Shown here piece after piece: positions 5,370-5,793 of a stretch of DNA of 5,793 nucleotides. A program made the translations under genes and the position numbers. Numbering within the stretch: the first letter of the stretch is position 1; every line of letters begins with the position of its first letter. Source of the stretch: an uncultured Clostridia bacterium (GTDB lineage: Bacteria; Bacillota; Clostridia; Oscillospirales; UBA644); the NCBI GenBank assembly GCA_904502105.1, contig CAJGDF010000120.1, forward strand, positions 1-5,793, given 5' to 3'. The notes below the pieces were generated by a model. That model was not told where the DNA came from, did no database searches, and saw nothing but the letters and a program-made list of their open reading frames with translations.

Positions 5370-5378
5370 TAAAAATAC

Positions 5379-5793
<415 letters not shown>

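Larger units (their letters stand above)
5039..5378 (+). other. rRNA operon leader (pre-16S 5' region)
   Basis: About 340 nt between the P2 start and the mature 16S 5' end. It holds no convincing ORF. It contains a series of short hairpins (listed separately) and a boxA-like antitermination element. In this class of operon the leader is removed by RNase III and other nucleases; the 3' partner strand of the processing stem would lie after 16S, outside the window. Confidence 0.8.

Overview
The window most likely comes from a low-GC, spore-forming-lineage Firmicute of class Clostridia, probably near Ruminococcus/Oscillospiraceae. The signs are a Clostridia-type 16S rRNA 5' end, consensus sigma-A promoters with TGn extensions, AAGGAG-like ribosome binding sites, a stage II sporulation protein R (SpoIIR) relative, and AT-rich spacers. 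This placement rests on reading the 16S by eye, not on a database search.

Left part (1-2547): the 3' tail of an unidentified plus-strand gene runs towards a convergent two-gene minus-strand operon. A perfect-consensus sigma-A promoter (2519-2547) drives an AI-2E-family (PerM-type) membrane protein. Five bases after it comes a uroporphyrinogen decarboxylase-superfamily protein of the corrinoid-methyltransferase-like kind. The operon ends in a clear intrinsic terminator (105-138).

Middle part (2587-4654): three plus-strand genes. The first encodes a protein that reads as a PD-(D/E)XK nuclease-like domain followed by a winged helix. The second is a strongly divergent SpoIIR-like secreted protein, which I recognise from its RL..IA.S.S..DQ and FP..G.YP.LR...GEGKG.N segments. 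The third is an HD-domain phosphohydrolase of the YfbR/HDDC2 type with its own extended -10 promoter. The first two may be co-transcribed. No intrinsic terminator is visible after the HD gene.

Right part (4655-5793): the start of a ribosomal RNA operon. It has A-tracts phased at 10 to 12 bp upstream, tandem promoters P1 and P2 (both TTGACA, 17-bp spacer, TGn plus -10), a roughly 340-nt leader rich in short hairpins with a boxA-like element, and the first ~415 nt of 16S rRNA, cut by the window edge.

No mobile element, CRISPR array or tRNA is visible. The genes do not form one pathway. The items most worth a second look are the motif-eroded SpoIIR homologue, the nuclease-plus-winged-helix protein beside it, and the rRNA control region.
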